From: Chitinophaga pinensis
GTDB lineage: Bacteria; Bacteroidota; Bacteroidia; Chitinophagales; Chitinophagaceae
DNA length: 18,455 bases
Reading direction: 5' to 3'
Assembly: GCA_943331145.2 (NCBI GenBank)
Contig: CALQKL020000020.1
Location: 1 to 18,455 of the forward strand
Shown piece by piece: positions 1 through 7,538 of this stretch. A model generated the notes under the pieces. It was given only the letters and a program-made list of their open reading frames with translations, did no database searches and was not told where the DNA came from. Positions within the stretch are counted from its first letter, which is position 1, and each line of letters opens with the position of its first letter. Made by a program: the position numbers and the translations under genes.

Positions 1-918
1 GAAATTGCAAAAGTTTGCGGTTCAATTGGATTGTCGCTTGCTGCACACAATTCTTTGTGTACTGGTCATATCATGACATTTGGTAACGAGGCGCAAAAAC
101 AAAAATACCTTCCCAAATTGGCTACAGCCGAACATATTGGCGCTTGGGGATTAACAGAGCCGAATACAGGAAGCGACGCGGGCAATATGAAAACAACGGC
201 TGTAAAAGATGGCAATAATTGGGTCATCAATGGCACGAAGAGCTGGATTACGCATGGCAAATCGGGCGATGTGGCAGTAGTGATTTGTAGAACGGGCGAA
301 CCTAGAGCAAAAAACAATTCAACTGCGTTTATTATTGACCGTAATACGCCAGGTTTTAGTGCTGGTAAAAAAGAAAATAAATTGGGTATGCGTGCGAGCG
401 AAACATGCGAAATGATTTTTGACCAATGTGTTATTTCGGATGAACAGCGTTTGGGCGAAGTGGGAGATGGATTTAAACAAGCGATGAAAGTATTAGATGG
501 TGGACGTATTTCAATTGCGGCATTGAGTTTGGGTATCGCTAGAGGTGCATATGAAGCGGCACTTCAATATTCAAAAGAGCGTCATCAATTCGATCAGCCG
601 ATTTCAAATTTTCAGGCCATCTCTTTTAAATTGGCGGATATGGCAACGAAAATTGAATGTGCAGAATTGCTTATTCAACAAGCTTGCGATTTAAAAATAA
701 AAGGTTTGCCAATGACCAAAGAGTCTGCAATGGCTAAATATTATGCCAGTGAAATTGCGGTAGAAATCAGCACTGATGCGGTACAAATTTTTGGTGGATA
801 TGGTTATACCAAAGATTTTCCAGTAGAAAAGTTTTATCGCGATAGCAAACTATGCACCATTGGCGAAGGCACAAGTGAAATACAGAAGTTGGTGATAAGT
901 AGGGAGATTTTGAAGTAA
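1..918 (+). CDS. Acyl-CoA dehydrogenase, 5'-truncated by the window edge
   Basis: Flavoprotein that oxidises acyl-CoA to trans-2-enoyl-CoA, passing electrons to electron-transfer flavoprotein in fatty-acid or branched-chain amino-acid breakdown. The open frame runs from base 1 (E-I-A-K-V-C-G-S-I-G) to TAA at 916-918, about 305 residues. The family is usually near 380, so roughly 75 N-terminal residues are missing. Visible are the middle-domain signature GAWGLTEPNTGSDA, the helical C-terminal domain and the second signature around QIFGGYGYTKDFPVEKFYRD. The ending GEGTSEIQKLVISREIL contains the Glu of the EGT motif, which is the catalytic base in short/medium-chain members. A TTG at 31 is not the start, because conserved sequence continues upstream. 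Most like SCAD/butyryl-CoA dehydrogenases; the exact substrate cannot be read. It is convergent with leuS, with two terminator-like hairpins downstream. Confidence 0.93.
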   Translation, partial: EIAKVCGSIGLSLAAHNSLCTGHIMTFGNEAQKQKYLPKLATAEHIGAWGLTEPNTGSDAGNMKTTAVKDGNNWVINGTKSWITHGKSGDVAVVICRTGEPRAKNNSTAFIIDRNTPGFSAGKKENKLGMRASETCEMIFDQCVISDEQRLGEVGDGFKQAMKVLDGGRISIAALSLGIARGAYEAALQYSKERHQFDQPISNFQAISFKLADMATKIECAELLIQQACDLKIKGLPMTKESAMAKYYASEIAVEISTDAVQIFGGYGYTKDFPVEKFYRDSKLCTIGEGTSEIQKLVISREILK

Positions 919-920
919 GG

Positions 921-966
921 GGTTTAACGGTTTAATGGTTTAATTTGCTGCGCAGGTTTAATGGTT
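921..966 (+). repeat. Diverged GGTTTAA-type dispersed repeat
   Basis: Built of GGTTTAAYGG/TTTAATGG words around a central TGCTGCGCAGG. It resembles the reverse complement of the 51-bp repeat copies downstream (words CCATTAAAC and AAACCAGCGAAGCG), so it is read as an old copy in the opposite orientation. The assignment rests on word similarity only. Confidence 0.45.
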
Positions 967-1034
967 GATTGATGTTTTGTTGATTGCCACTAAACAATGA
1001 ATAATTAATTGGGTAAGAAGTTAATCGAGTAACT

Positions 1035-1058
1035 AATTCTCTTCGAGAATTGTTTTTT
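1035..1058 (+). terminator. Intrinsic terminator downstream of the acyl-CoA dehydrogenase gene
   Basis: A perfect 7-bp stem (AATTCTC / GAGAATT) with a TTC loop is followed by G and six T. It lies 117 bp after the dehydrogenase stop and is oriented to end that transcript before it meets leuS. Confidence 0.65.
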
Positions 1059-1062
1059 GAAT

Positions 1063-1094
1063 CACGAAGACACGAAGGCACAAAGACACGAAGT
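1063..1094. repeat. Four tandem imperfect octamers (CACGAAGN type)
   Basis: Four 8-nt units in a row: CACGAAGA, CACGAAGG, CACAAAGA, CACGAAGT. A related phrase (CACGCAAAGGAGCAAAGG) follows within about 10 bp. CACGAAG-type tracts recur in intergenic DNA of many environmental bacteria as far as I know; their function is unknown. Confidence 0.7.
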
Positions 1095-1153
1095 TTTTTT
1101 GTTTCACGCAAAGGAGCAAAGGGATTGAAACTCAAACAAAAAGTCAAGAAGTT

Positions 1154-1174
1154 AAAATGCTTGCAGCATTTTTT
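1154..1174. terminator. Symmetrical hairpin, possible bidirectional terminator
   Basis: An 8-bp perfect stem AAAATGCT / AGCATTTT with a 3-nt TGC loop. The plus strand has TT after the stem, giving a six-T run; the minus strand ends its stem in TTTT. Its place between convergent genes fits a shared terminator, although it is about 210 bp from the leuS stop. Confidence 0.45.
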
Positions 1175-1217
1175 ACACACAAATTTTTTAAATCAAAAAG
1201 CTTAATGTTGGAATATG

Positions 1218-1268
1218 CTTTCAACCTTAAACCATTAAACTTTTAAACCAGCGAAGCGTATTAAACCT
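1218..1268 (-). repeat. 51-bp exact repeat, copy 1
   Basis: Identical over 51 bp to 1324-1374. It contains the words CCTTAAACCATTAAAC, AAACCAGCGAAGCG and TATTAAACCT. Strand is given relative to the opposite-facing copy at 921-966. The central CAGCGAAGCG word recurs at 16.9 kb. Confidence 0.9.
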
Positions 1269-1323
1269 TTTCTGTTGCATGTAATGCTCATAAAGGAACA
1301 ATCAATGCCATTGCCAGAAAACA

Positions 1324-1374
1324 CTTTCAACCTTAAACCATTAAACTTTTAAACCAGCGAAGCGTATTAAACCT
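1324..1374 (-). repeat. 51-bp exact repeat, copy 2
   Basis: Exact second copy of 1218-1268, 106 bp further on in the same orientation, ending 7 bp before the leuS stop codon. The 55 bp between the two copies are unrelated. Confidence 0.9.
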
Positions 1375-1381
1375 ATTTCGA

Positions 1382-4120
1382 CTAAACCACCACATTCACC
1401 ATTTTACCCTTTACAAAAATTATCTTTTTAGGCGCGTTTCCTTCAAGCCATTTTTGAACGACTTCATTACTCAACACAATTTGTTCTACTTCCGATTGTT
1501 CTGCAGCAAGTGAAATTTCAATATTGGTTCTTAGTTTTCCATTTATAGAAATCGGATAAGACTTGCTGGATTCGACCAAATAACTTGCCTCAAATTTTGG
1601 ATACGCTGCATCCAAAATACTTGTTGCATGCCCCAGTTGATGCCACAATTCTTCAGAAATATGTGGTGCATAAGGCATCAACAATATCAATAGGTTTTCG
1701 AGAATTGTTTTTTTATGGCATTTCAAATCACTCAATTCATTTACACAAACCATAAAAGCACTTACTGCTGTATTGTATGAAAAGTTTTCGGTGTCTGATT
1801 CGATTTTTTTGATGGTGCGGTGTAAGATTTTCAATTCAGCATCTGTTGCATTTTCTTCGTTCCAAACTTTGCCTTTTACATCATCATTAAACAGGCGCCA
1901 AAGCTTCCTAAGAAAACGATGAACCCCTTCAATACCTTTTGTATCCCATGGTTTGCTTTGTTCTATCGGACCTAAAAACATTTCGTACATTCTAAATGTA
2001 TCAGCGCCATATTTCAACACCAAATCATCAGGATTAACCGTATTGAATTTAGATTTAGACATTTTTTCTACTTCAACACCACACAAATATTTACCCTCTT
2101 CTAAAATAAATCGAGCATTTGCATAATCAGGTTTCCAATTGGAAAATGCAGCTGTATTTAATTCGATGCCATCCACAAAATTTACATCTACATGCAATTC
2201 ATCTGTTTCATAATTATCTTTTAATCCAAATGATACAAACTCATTGGTTCCTTTTATACGATAAACAAATCGGCTGCTGCCTTGAATCATGCCTTGATTT
2301 ACCAAGCGTTTGAATGGTTCATCGAAGCCAATATATCCCAAATCAAACAATACTTTTGTCCACATACGACTATACAACAAATGACCAACGGCGTGTTCCG
2401 TTCCTCCGATGTATACATTAACCTGTCCCCAATAATCACTTACTTTTTTATCGCAGAATGTGCTTGAATTTGTGGGATCCATGTATCGTAAAAAATACCA
2501 CGAAGAACCAGCATAACCGGGCATCGTAGACGTTTCAAATTTTTCATTTTTCCAAGATTCGATATTGGCGAGTGGCCCCTCTCCTTCCGGACCAGGACCA
2601 TATTTTTCTACGTGAGGTAATTCTAATGGCAGTTGTGTTTCTTCACTAGCGATTGCTATTCCATCTTCCCAACGAATTGGAAAAGGTTCGCCCCAATAGC
2701 GTTGTCTACTGAAGCCGGCATCGCGCATTTTGAAATTCACTTTTCTTTTTCCAATGCCCAACGATTCAATTTTTTCAATAGCTACTTTAATGGCATTTTT
2801 CATCAACAAACCATTTAAAAAATCAGATGCTTGTAAAGTGGCGTCTTTTGTAGGATTGGCCTGCGTTCCATCAAAATGATTTCCAATAATGTTCGTTATT
2901 GGAATTTCAAAATGTTGTGCAAAAAGAAAATCGCGTTGATCGCCACAAGGCACCGCCATAATTGCACCAGTACCATATCCGGCCAATACATATTCAGCTA
3001 TCCAAATGGGGATTTGTTTTCCATTAAATGGATTTATAGCAAAAGCACCTGTAAAACATCCTGTAATTTGTTTTACTTCTGCCATACGTTCTCTATCGCT
3101 TCTGCTTTTTACATAAGTCAAGTATTCGTTTATGCTTCCGCGTTGTGCTTCAGTAGTAATTTGATTAACCAAATCATGCTCTGGTGCCAACACCAAAAAG
3201 TCTACCCCAAAAATGGTATCCGGTCTTGTGGTGTACACTTTTATTTTAAAAGCATCATTATTTCCGGTTTGGTTTGGCACTTCAAAATCCATTTCACACC
3301 CTTCACTTTTACCAATCCAATTCCGTTGCATTTCTTTCATTGAATCGCTGAAATCAACTGTATTTAAGCCTTCTAACAATCTATCTGCATAGTCTGTAAT
3401 GCGCAAATACCATTGACGCATTTTCTTTTTTATAACGGGATGACCGCCACGTTCGCTAACACCATTTACCACTTCATCGTTTGCCAATACTGTACCTAAA
3501 GCTTCGCACCAATTCACTTCACCAAACGCAGAGAATGCCAATCGATGCTGCATTAAAATATCCTGTTGTTTGTTTTTTGAAAACGATTTCCAGTCTTCAG
3601 CCGAAAAATCATCACCACCACTGGTTTCAAATTGTTGAATCAAGGTTTGGATAGATTCTGCTTTATTAGATTGTGGATTAAACCAACTTTTAAACAATTG
3701 TAAAAAAATCCATTGTGTCCAGCGGTAATAATCTGGTTCGCTGGTGCGAATTTCTCTGCTCCAATCGTAACAGAATCCAATTTTGTCGAGTTGGTCTTTG
3801 AAGGTGGCAATATTTTTTTGGGTTGTAGCTGCAGGATGTTGACCGGTTTCTATCGCATACTGTTCGGCTGGCAAACCAAAACTATCGAATCCCATAGGAT
3901 GCAATACGTTGAACCCTTTTAAACGCTTATATCTGCTATAAATATCACTGGCGATATATCCCAATGGATGACCAACATGCAAACCAGCACCACTTGGATA
4001 AGGAAACATATCTAAAACATAAAATGGCGGCTTCGAAGAATCATTAGACACTTGATAAGCTTTAGACGCTTTCCAATTGTTTTGCCATTTTTTCTCTATC
4101 TCAATAAAATTATATTCCAT
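1382..4120 (-). CDS. leuS: Leucyl-tRNA synthetase
   Basis: Class I aminoacyl-tRNA synthetase that charges tRNA-Leu in the cytoplasm. The 912-aa length is normal for Bacteroidota LeuRS. The ATP-binding HIGH motif is HVGH at residues 48-51, within PYPSGAGLHVGHPLGY, and the KMSKS loop is at 686-690. Between them lies the CP1 editing domain with TTRPDTIFG and GTGAIMAVPCGDQRD; the Asp after CG matches the editing-site Asp of other LeuRS. A zinc-type or leucine-specific insertion precedes KMSKS, and the C-terminus carries the usual anticodon-binding helices (LMPYAPHISEELW) and a small C-terminal domain. The ATG start at 4118-4120 gives the expected N-terminus with no alternative nearby. It is divergent from ftsX across 235 bp and convergent with the acyl-CoA dehydrogenase gene. 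Confidence 0.98.
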   Translation of the reverse strand: MEYNFIEIEKKWQNNWKASKAYQVSNDSSKPPFYVLDMFPYPSGAGLHVGHPLGYIASDIYSRYKRLKGFNVLHPMGFDSFGLPAEQYAIETGQHPAATTQKNIATFKDQLDKIGFCYDWSREIRTSEPDYYRWTQWIFLQLFKSWFNPQSNKAESIQTLIQQFETSGGDDFSAEDWKSFSKNKQQDILMQHRLAFSAFGEVNWCEALGTVLANDEVVNGVSERGGHPVIKKKMRQWYLRITDYADRLLEGLNTVDFSDSMKEMQRNWIGKSEGCEMDFEVPNQTGNNDAFKIKVYTTRPDTIFGVDFLVLAPEHDLVNQITTEAQRGSINEYLTYVKSRSDRERMAEVKQITGCFTGAFAINPFNGKQIPIWIAEYVLAGYGTGAIMAVPCGDQRDFLFAQHFEIPITNIIGNHFDGTQANPTKDATLQASDFLNGLLMKNAIKVAIEKIESLGIGKRKVNFKMRDAGFSRQRYWGEPFPIRWEDGIAIASEETQLPLELPHVEKYGPGPEGEGPLANIESWKNEKFETSTMPGYAGSSWYFLRYMDPTNSSTFCDKKVSDYWGQVNVYIGGTEHAVGHLLYSRMWTKVLFDLGYIGFDEPFKRLVNQGMIQGSSRFVYRIKGTNEFVSFGLKDNYETDELHVDVNFVDGIELNTAAFSNWKPDYANARFILEEGKYLCGVEVEKMSKSKFNTVNPDDLVLKYGADTFRMYEMFLGPIEQSKPWDTKGIEGVHRFLRKLWRLFNDDVKGKVWNEENATDAELKILHRTIKKIESDTENFSYNTAVSAFMVCVNELSDLKCHKKTILENLLILLMPYAPHISEELWHQLGHATSILDAAYPKFEASYLVESSKSYPISINGKLRTNIEISLAAEQSEVEQIVLSNEVVQKWLEGNAPKKIIFVKGKMVNVVV

Positions 4121-4220
4121 CTTTTATGTCTTAATTTATTTAAATCTTGGGAAATTTTTATCATACTGAAATTTTTTTTAAAACATTGGGGTGAGTGTAT
4201 TTGATTCAAAATTTTTGCAT

Positions 4221-4228
4221 CAAATTTA
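4221..4228 (-). promoter_or_regulatory. Possible -7 element for leuS
   Basis: The minus strand reads TAAATTTG, an exact match to the Bacteroidota -7 consensus TAnnTTTG, about 100 bp before the leuS ATG. No TTTG was found 19 bp upstream, so only half of the promoter is supported. Confidence 0.3.
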
Positions 4229-4313
4229 CTTTTAGCCAAAACGTAGAACGTTCTTTTAACAAAATTTCAGTTTTTGAAGTGCACAAAAATATAACAAAGC
4301 AGGTAAAAACCTT

Positions 4314-4321
4314 TATTTTTG
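4314..4321 (+). promoter_or_regulatory. Possible -7 element for the ftsX operon
   Basis: TATTTTTG matches TAnnTTTG exactly and lies 34 bp before the ftsX ATG. A matching -33 TTTG is not evident at the usual spacing. Confidence 0.4.
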
Positions 4322-4355
4322 TAAGGCTCTATTCATTAAACTTTGAAGAAAACAT

Positions 4356-5234
4356 ATGGCACAATTTGGAAAATCATCTAGCAAAAAAGGAAAACCTTCT
4401 TATGGATATGCAATTATTGGAATGGCATTGGTATTGTTTCTGTTTGGAATTGTAGGTTGGTTTTTTTTGAACCTACGCAAAACCGGTGATTATTTTAAAG
4501 AAAACATCCAAGTGCATACCTATTTAAATAGAGATGCGTCTAAGAAAAGAATCGACAGTTTGGTTAAGTATATTGAAACCTTACCCTACACGAACAAAGT
4601 TGAATATGTAACTAAAGAAAAAGCTATTGAAAAATGGAATACGGAGAATGATACCACTTGGAAGATGTTTTTAAAAAACAATCCGCTGCCCGAAAGCGTA
4701 GATTTTTATGTAAAAGCAAATTATGTTGAGGAAGATAGTTTGAATTTCTTATCCAATCAATTACAAGCAGCATATCCCGGTGTAATTTCTGAATTTCAAT
4801 TTCCAACAGAAACAGTTGCCAAAGTGAGCAATTATGTAAAAACGGGCGGATTTATATTCTTATTTGCTGCCATTATTTTAACCATTTTAGTTGTTTTTTC
4901 TATTGACAATACCATTCGATTGGCAATGTATAGCAATCGCTTTTTAATAAAGACCATGCAAATGGTGGGTGCTACGAGAGGATTTATTGCGAAGCCCATT
5001 AATCAACGTGCCGTAATCAATGGCTTAATTGCTTCTTTTATAGCCATTATTGCGGTGTGGGCTTCTGTATTACTTATCGAAAGCTTTTTACCCGATTTTA
5101 AATTATTACATGACAACAGTGGACTTGCCTATTTATTTTTAATTATAATCCTTTTAGGTATTTTAATTTCATTAGCCAGCACATATCGCTCTGTTGTAAA
5201 ATATTTAAAAATGAAATTGGATGACCTTTATTAA
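4356..5234 (+). CDS. ftsX: Cell-division ABC transporter permease FtsX
   Basis: Inner-membrane partner of the ATPase FtsE. In the divisome the FtsEX complex relays ATP-driven movement to periplasmic cell-wall hydrolases or their activators. The 292-aa protein has the family layout: a short basic cytoplasmic N-terminus, TM1 (about 18-38), a periplasmic domain of about 120 residues, then TM2 (163-184), TM3 (220-242) and TM4 (257-277). The stretch NTIRLAMYSNRFLIKTMQMVGAT after TM2 is the typical FtsX cytoplasmic loop. No ftsE gene is adjacent, which is common in Bacteroidota. It leads a plus-strand group with the DUF3098 gene (44 bp gap) and uppP. A secreted M23 peptidase, a possible kind of FtsEX target, is encoded about 9 kb away, but no link can be shown. 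Confidence 0.93.
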   Translation: MAQFGKSSSKKGKPSYGYAIIGMALVLFLFGIVGWFFLNLRKTGDYFKENIQVHTYLNRDASKKRIDSLVKYIETLPYTNKVEYVTKEKAIEKWNTENDTTWKMFLKNNPLPESVDFYVKANYVEEDSLNFLSNQLQAAYPGVISEFQFPTETVAKVSNYVKTGGFIFLFAAIILTILVVFSIDNTIRLAMYSNRFLIKTMQMVGATRGFIAKPINQRAVINGLIASFIAIIAVWASVLLIESFLPDFKLLHDNSGLAYLFLIIILLGILISLASTYRSVVKYLKMKLDDLY

Positions 5235-5252
5235 GTAGAAAACAATTTTTGT

Positions 5253-5260
5253 TATCTTGC
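5253..5260 (+). promoter_or_regulatory. Possible -7 element for the DUF3098 gene
   Basis: TATCTTGC resembles the common Bacteroidota form TATCTTTGC but lacks one T. It lies 18 bp before the ATG at 5279. If used, it excludes the in-frame TTG at 5249 as a start. Confidence 0.3.
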
Positions 5261-5278
5261 AACTACAAAAAGAAAAAT

Positions 5279-5554
5279 ATGGCTACAAATAATATGACAG
5301 AAACATCAGCACCAAAAAATAATACTTCGAATCAATCTTTATTTGGTAAAGAGAATTACATGCTTATGCTTGTCGGATTATTGATACTTGGTTTGGGATT
5401 TTTTTTAATGGCGGGTGGTAAAAGTAACGACCCAAAGGTATTTGACCCTAAAGAGGTTTATAGTACTACTAGAATTACGGTTGCACCCATTTTAATCGTT
5501 TTAGGATTTATCATTGAAGTGATTGCCATCATGAAGAAACCAAAATCTATTTAA
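5279..5554 (+). CDS. DUF3098 small membrane protein
   Basis: A 91-aa integral membrane protein of unknown function. A polar Ser/Thr/Asn-rich N-terminus is followed by two hydrophobic helices (about 28-46 and 66-85), joined by a loop with KSNDPKVFDPKEVYSTTRITVAP, and a short basic tail. This matches the DUF3098 family, found in Bacteroidota next to ftsX and uppP. The frame is open back to a TTG at 5249. I chose the ATG at 5279 because it is A-rich upstream and the extra ten residues look non-coding and overlap a promoter-like element. Its position suggests a role near division or cell-wall lipid cycling, but this is inference. A strong terminator follows the gene. Confidence 0.85.
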   Translation: MATNNMTETSAPKNNTSNQSLFGKENYMLMLVGLLILGLGFFLMAGGKSNDPKVFDPKEVYSTTRITVAPILIVLGFIIEVIAIMKKPKSI

Positions 5555-5570
5555 TCTTTTATAAATTATT

Positions 5571-5598
5571 TGCGAAGTTTTTGCTTCGCATTTTTTTT
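5571..5598 (+). terminator. Strong intrinsic terminator just before uppP
   Basis: A perfect 7-bp stem TGCGAAG / CTTCGCA with a 6-nt loop is followed by eight T. It lies 16 bp after the DUF3098 stop and ends only 12 bp before the chosen uppP GTG start. Confidence 0.75.
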
Positions 5599-5610
5599 AA
5601 AATCAAAAGT

Positions 5611-6408
5611 GTGACTACAGTTCAATCTATTATAATTGGCATTGTTGAAGGACTTACTGAATTTCTGCCCATATCTTCGACAGCCCACATGCGCATTACC
5701 GAAAACTTATTGGGCATTTCCAATGAAGATAAATTTTCAAAATTATTTACCATTGCCATTCAGCTTGGCGCCATATTATCGGTTGTGGTTTTGTATTATA
5801 AAAAATTTCTGGCTTTTAAAAATTGGGAGTTTTATGCAAAGCTTTTGATTGCTGTAATTCCTGCGCTTATTTTCGGAAAATTATTCAGTGAAAAAATTGA
5901 TTTGATTCTTGAAAAGCCAGTGATCATTGCATCAATGATGATTGCAGGTGGCGTTTTGTTTTTGTTTATTGAAAATTTATTTAAAACACATACCATCGAC
6001 AGCGAGGAAAAAATTGATTTTATTACTGCCTTTAAAATTGGATTGTTTCAATGTCTTGCTATTTTGTTTCCAGGATTAAGCAGAAGTGCTTCCACTATTA
6101 TTGGCGGTATGAGTTTAAAACTTACAAGATCTGCAGCTGCAGAATTTTCGTTTTTCTTGGCTGTACCTACTATGCTGGCGGCAACTGGTTACAAATTGTA
6201 CAAATTTGTGAATGAAAATGGAGGCATTACTTCAGATCAAATGAAACAACTTGCTATTGGAAATATTGTGGCTTTTATTGTGGCTTTAGTTGCCATCAAA
6301 TTCTTTATTGGATTTTTACAAAAACATAGTTTCAAAATTTGGGGGTTCTATCGTATTCTTGTAGGATTGATTTTGTTGGCATTAATTTTCATGGGTGTCA
6401 TTAAATAA
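5611..6408 (+). CDS. uppP: Undecaprenyl-diphosphatase (UppP/BacA family)
   Basis: Membrane phosphatase that converts undecaprenyl diphosphate to the monophosphate lipid carrier of peptidoglycan and other envelope polymers; overproduction in other bacteria gives bacitracin resistance. With a GTG start at 5611 the 265-aa protein begins TTVQSIIIGIVEGLTEFLP, matching the family N-terminus. The active-site region is seen as E13xxxE17 and SSTAH (22-26), with the catalytic-type His at 26, then PGLSRSASTIIGGM with Arg near 158. The SSTAH/RSA forms replace the enterobacterial SSTGH/RSG but occur in other UppP lineages. About seven to eight hydrophobic segments follow. An upstream in-frame TTG (5581) lies inside the terminator hairpin and is rejected. 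In many Bacteroidota truB follows; here a reductase gene does. Confidence 0.94.
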   Translation: MTTVQSIIIGIVEGLTEFLPISSTAHMRITENLLGISNEDKFSKLFTIAIQLGAILSVVVLYYKKFLAFKNWEFYAKLLIAVIPALIFGKLFSEKIDLILEKPVIIASMMIAGGVLFLFIENLFKTHTIDSEEKIDFITAFKIGLFQCLAILFPGLSRSASTIIGGMSLKLTRSAAAEFSFFLAVPTMLAATGYKLYKFVNENGGITSDQMKQLAIGNIVAFIVALVAIKFFIGFLQKHSFKIWGFYRILVGLILLALIFMGVIK

Positions 6409-6416
6409 ATCTTTCA

Positions 6417-6436
6417 CACTCCGTTGAAACGGTGGT
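6417..6436 (-). repeat. REP-like palindrome, decayed copy
   Basis: On the minus strand it reads TAATAG directly followed by a version of CCCACCGTTTCAACGGTGGG with three changes in the outer stem. The tag TAATAG is at 6437-6442. The inner 15 bases match the consensus exactly. It is opposite in orientation to the three copies at 15.8-16.9 kb. Confidence 0.65.
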
Positions 6437-6503
6437 CTATTATTTTAAAACAGCACTTTTTATCGCTAATTGCAATACATTAGCATTTACAATTTTAATC
6501 ATT

Positions 6504-7493
6504 ATGGAATATCGTCGTTTGGGAAAATCAGGATTACAAGTTGGCGTTTTATCATTTGGAAGCTGGGTTAGTTTCAGCAAACAAATCAATGATAAGGTAG
6601 CGGATGAATTGATGGGGATTGCATTTGACAATGGCATCAATTTTTTTGATAACGCAGAAATATATTCGCTTGGTGAAAGTGAAAAAATGATGGGTAGGGT
6701 TATCAAAAAGAAAAAATGGGATCGTTCTTCTTTTCTTGTTTCTTCAAAAGTATTTTGGGGATGGAGAGGTAAAGAAAACAAACCGAATCAAACGGGATTG
6801 AATCGCAAACATGTGATTGAAGCTTGTAATGAGGCATTGGTAAGACTTCAAGTAGATTATCTGGATATTTATTTATGTCATAGACCAGATAAACAAGTAC
6901 CCATTTCGGAAACGGTTTTTGCCATGAATACGCTTATTCAGCAAGGAAAAATTTTGTATTGGGGAACCAGCGAATGGAGTGGCGTTGAAATTATGGAAGC
7001 ACATCGCGTGGCTGCTGAATTTAAATTAATTGGACCAATAACCGAACAGCCTCAATACAACATGTTTGAGCGCGAAAAAATAGAAAAAGAATATTTAGAT
7101 GTGTATAGAACGGTTGGGTTAGGAACTACCATTTGGAGTCCGCTTGCTTCGGGTTTATTAAGTGGAAAATATAACGATGGTATACCAAAAACTAGTCGCT
7201 TTGCTTTAGAAGGTTTCGATTGGCTAAAAGATCGTTGGATGCTTGACGACAATATGAAAAAAGTAAAAAAGATTTCGGAATTGGCAAATAAATTAGGCGT
7301 GTCAACAGCTGCGTTAAGTATAGCTTGGTGTATTAAAAATCCAAATGTAAGTACTGCAATTTTAGGTGCAACCAAAAAGCAACAACTTTTAGAAAACCTA
7401 AAATCATTGGAAGTTGTGCCTATGCTAAGTGCTGAGATTATGGAAAAGATTGATGGCATTATGAAAAACAAACCAAAGCTTCCGGATTATTGA
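6504..7493 (+). CDS. Aldo/keto reductase, Kv-beta-like clade
   Basis: NADPH-dependent oxidoreductase expected to reduce carbonyl compounds. The 329-aa sequence follows the TIM-barrel plan and resembles potassium-channel beta subunits and their bacterial relatives closely: YRRLGKSGLQV at the N-terminus, NPNVSTAILGATKKQQLLENL near the C-terminus, and a final KPKLPDY. The catalytic tetrad is complete: D49, Y54 (within DNAEIY), K82 (SSKVFW) and H126 (CHRPD). Mammalian Kv-beta has Asn at the last position. The ATG at 6504 starts the conserved domain; the frame opens earlier at a GTG (6432) inside the REP-like palindrome, which is unlikely to be used. It lies 95 bp after uppP and 45 bp before the ArsC-like gene. 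The substrate is unknown, and no channel gene is in the window. Confidence 0.92.
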   Translation: MEYRRLGKSGLQVGVLSFGSWVSFSKQINDKVADELMGIAFDNGINFFDNAEIYSLGESEKMMGRVIKKKKWDRSSFLVSSKVFWGWRGKENKPNQTGLNRKHVIEACNEALVRLQVDYLDIYLCHRPDKQVPISETVFAMNTLIQQGKILYWGTSEWSGVEIMEAHRVAAEFKLIGPITEQPQYNMFEREKIEKEYLDVYRTVGLGTTIWSPLASGLLSGKYNDGIPKTSRFALEGFDWLKDRWMLDDNMKKVKKISELANKLGVSTAALSIAWCIKNPNVSTAILGATKKQQLLENLKSLEVVPMLSAEIMEKIDGIMKNKPKLPDY

Positions 7494-7502
7494 TATCTTT
7501 TG
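7494..7502 (+). promoter_or_regulatory. Weak -7-like element for the ArsC-family gene
   Basis: TATCTTTTG directly after the reductase stop resembles TAnnTTTG with one extra T, 36 bp before the next ATG. No -33 element is visible; the two genes could equally be co-transcribed. Confidence 0.2.
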
Positions 7503-7538
7503 AATGTCAATAATAACGAGACTTTTAACGCAAAATGA

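Larger units (their letters stand above)
919..1381. other. Repeat-rich intergenic region between convergent genes
   Basis: No credible gene was found in these 463 bp. The stretch holds a diverged GGTTTAA-type repeat right after the dehydrogenase stop, a strong hairpin terminator (1035-1058), a tandem octamer tract (1063-1094), a second symmetrical hairpin (1154-1174) and two exact 51-bp repeat copies (1218-1268, 1324-1374) reaching almost to the leuS stop. Confidence 0.8.

Noticed and set aside
932..1180. 82-aa minus-strand reading frame in the dehydrogenase-leuS gap
   Set aside because: It is a translation of the octamer array, terminators and dispersed repeat words, with no domain-like sequence and no suitable start context.
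1697..1713. 17-nt match between the leuS coding region and the terminator at 1042-1058 (TTCGAGAATTGTTTTTT)
   Set aside because: Within leuS it encodes a conserved part of the protein. In AT-rich DNA with T-runs, a match of this length is plausibly chance.
2876..3343. 155-aa plus-strand reading frame within leuS
   Set aside because: It is antisense to a clearly conserved synthetase region and shows no recognisable domain; a shadow frame.
5581..5610. Extended TTG start of uppP
   Set aside because: The TTG is inside the terminator hairpin, and the GTG at 5611 gives the family-like N-terminus.
6432..6503. Extended start of the aldo/keto reductase at a GTG
   Set aside because: The GTG lies in the REP-like palindrome, and the family N-terminus (YRRLGKSGL) begins right after the ATG at 6504.
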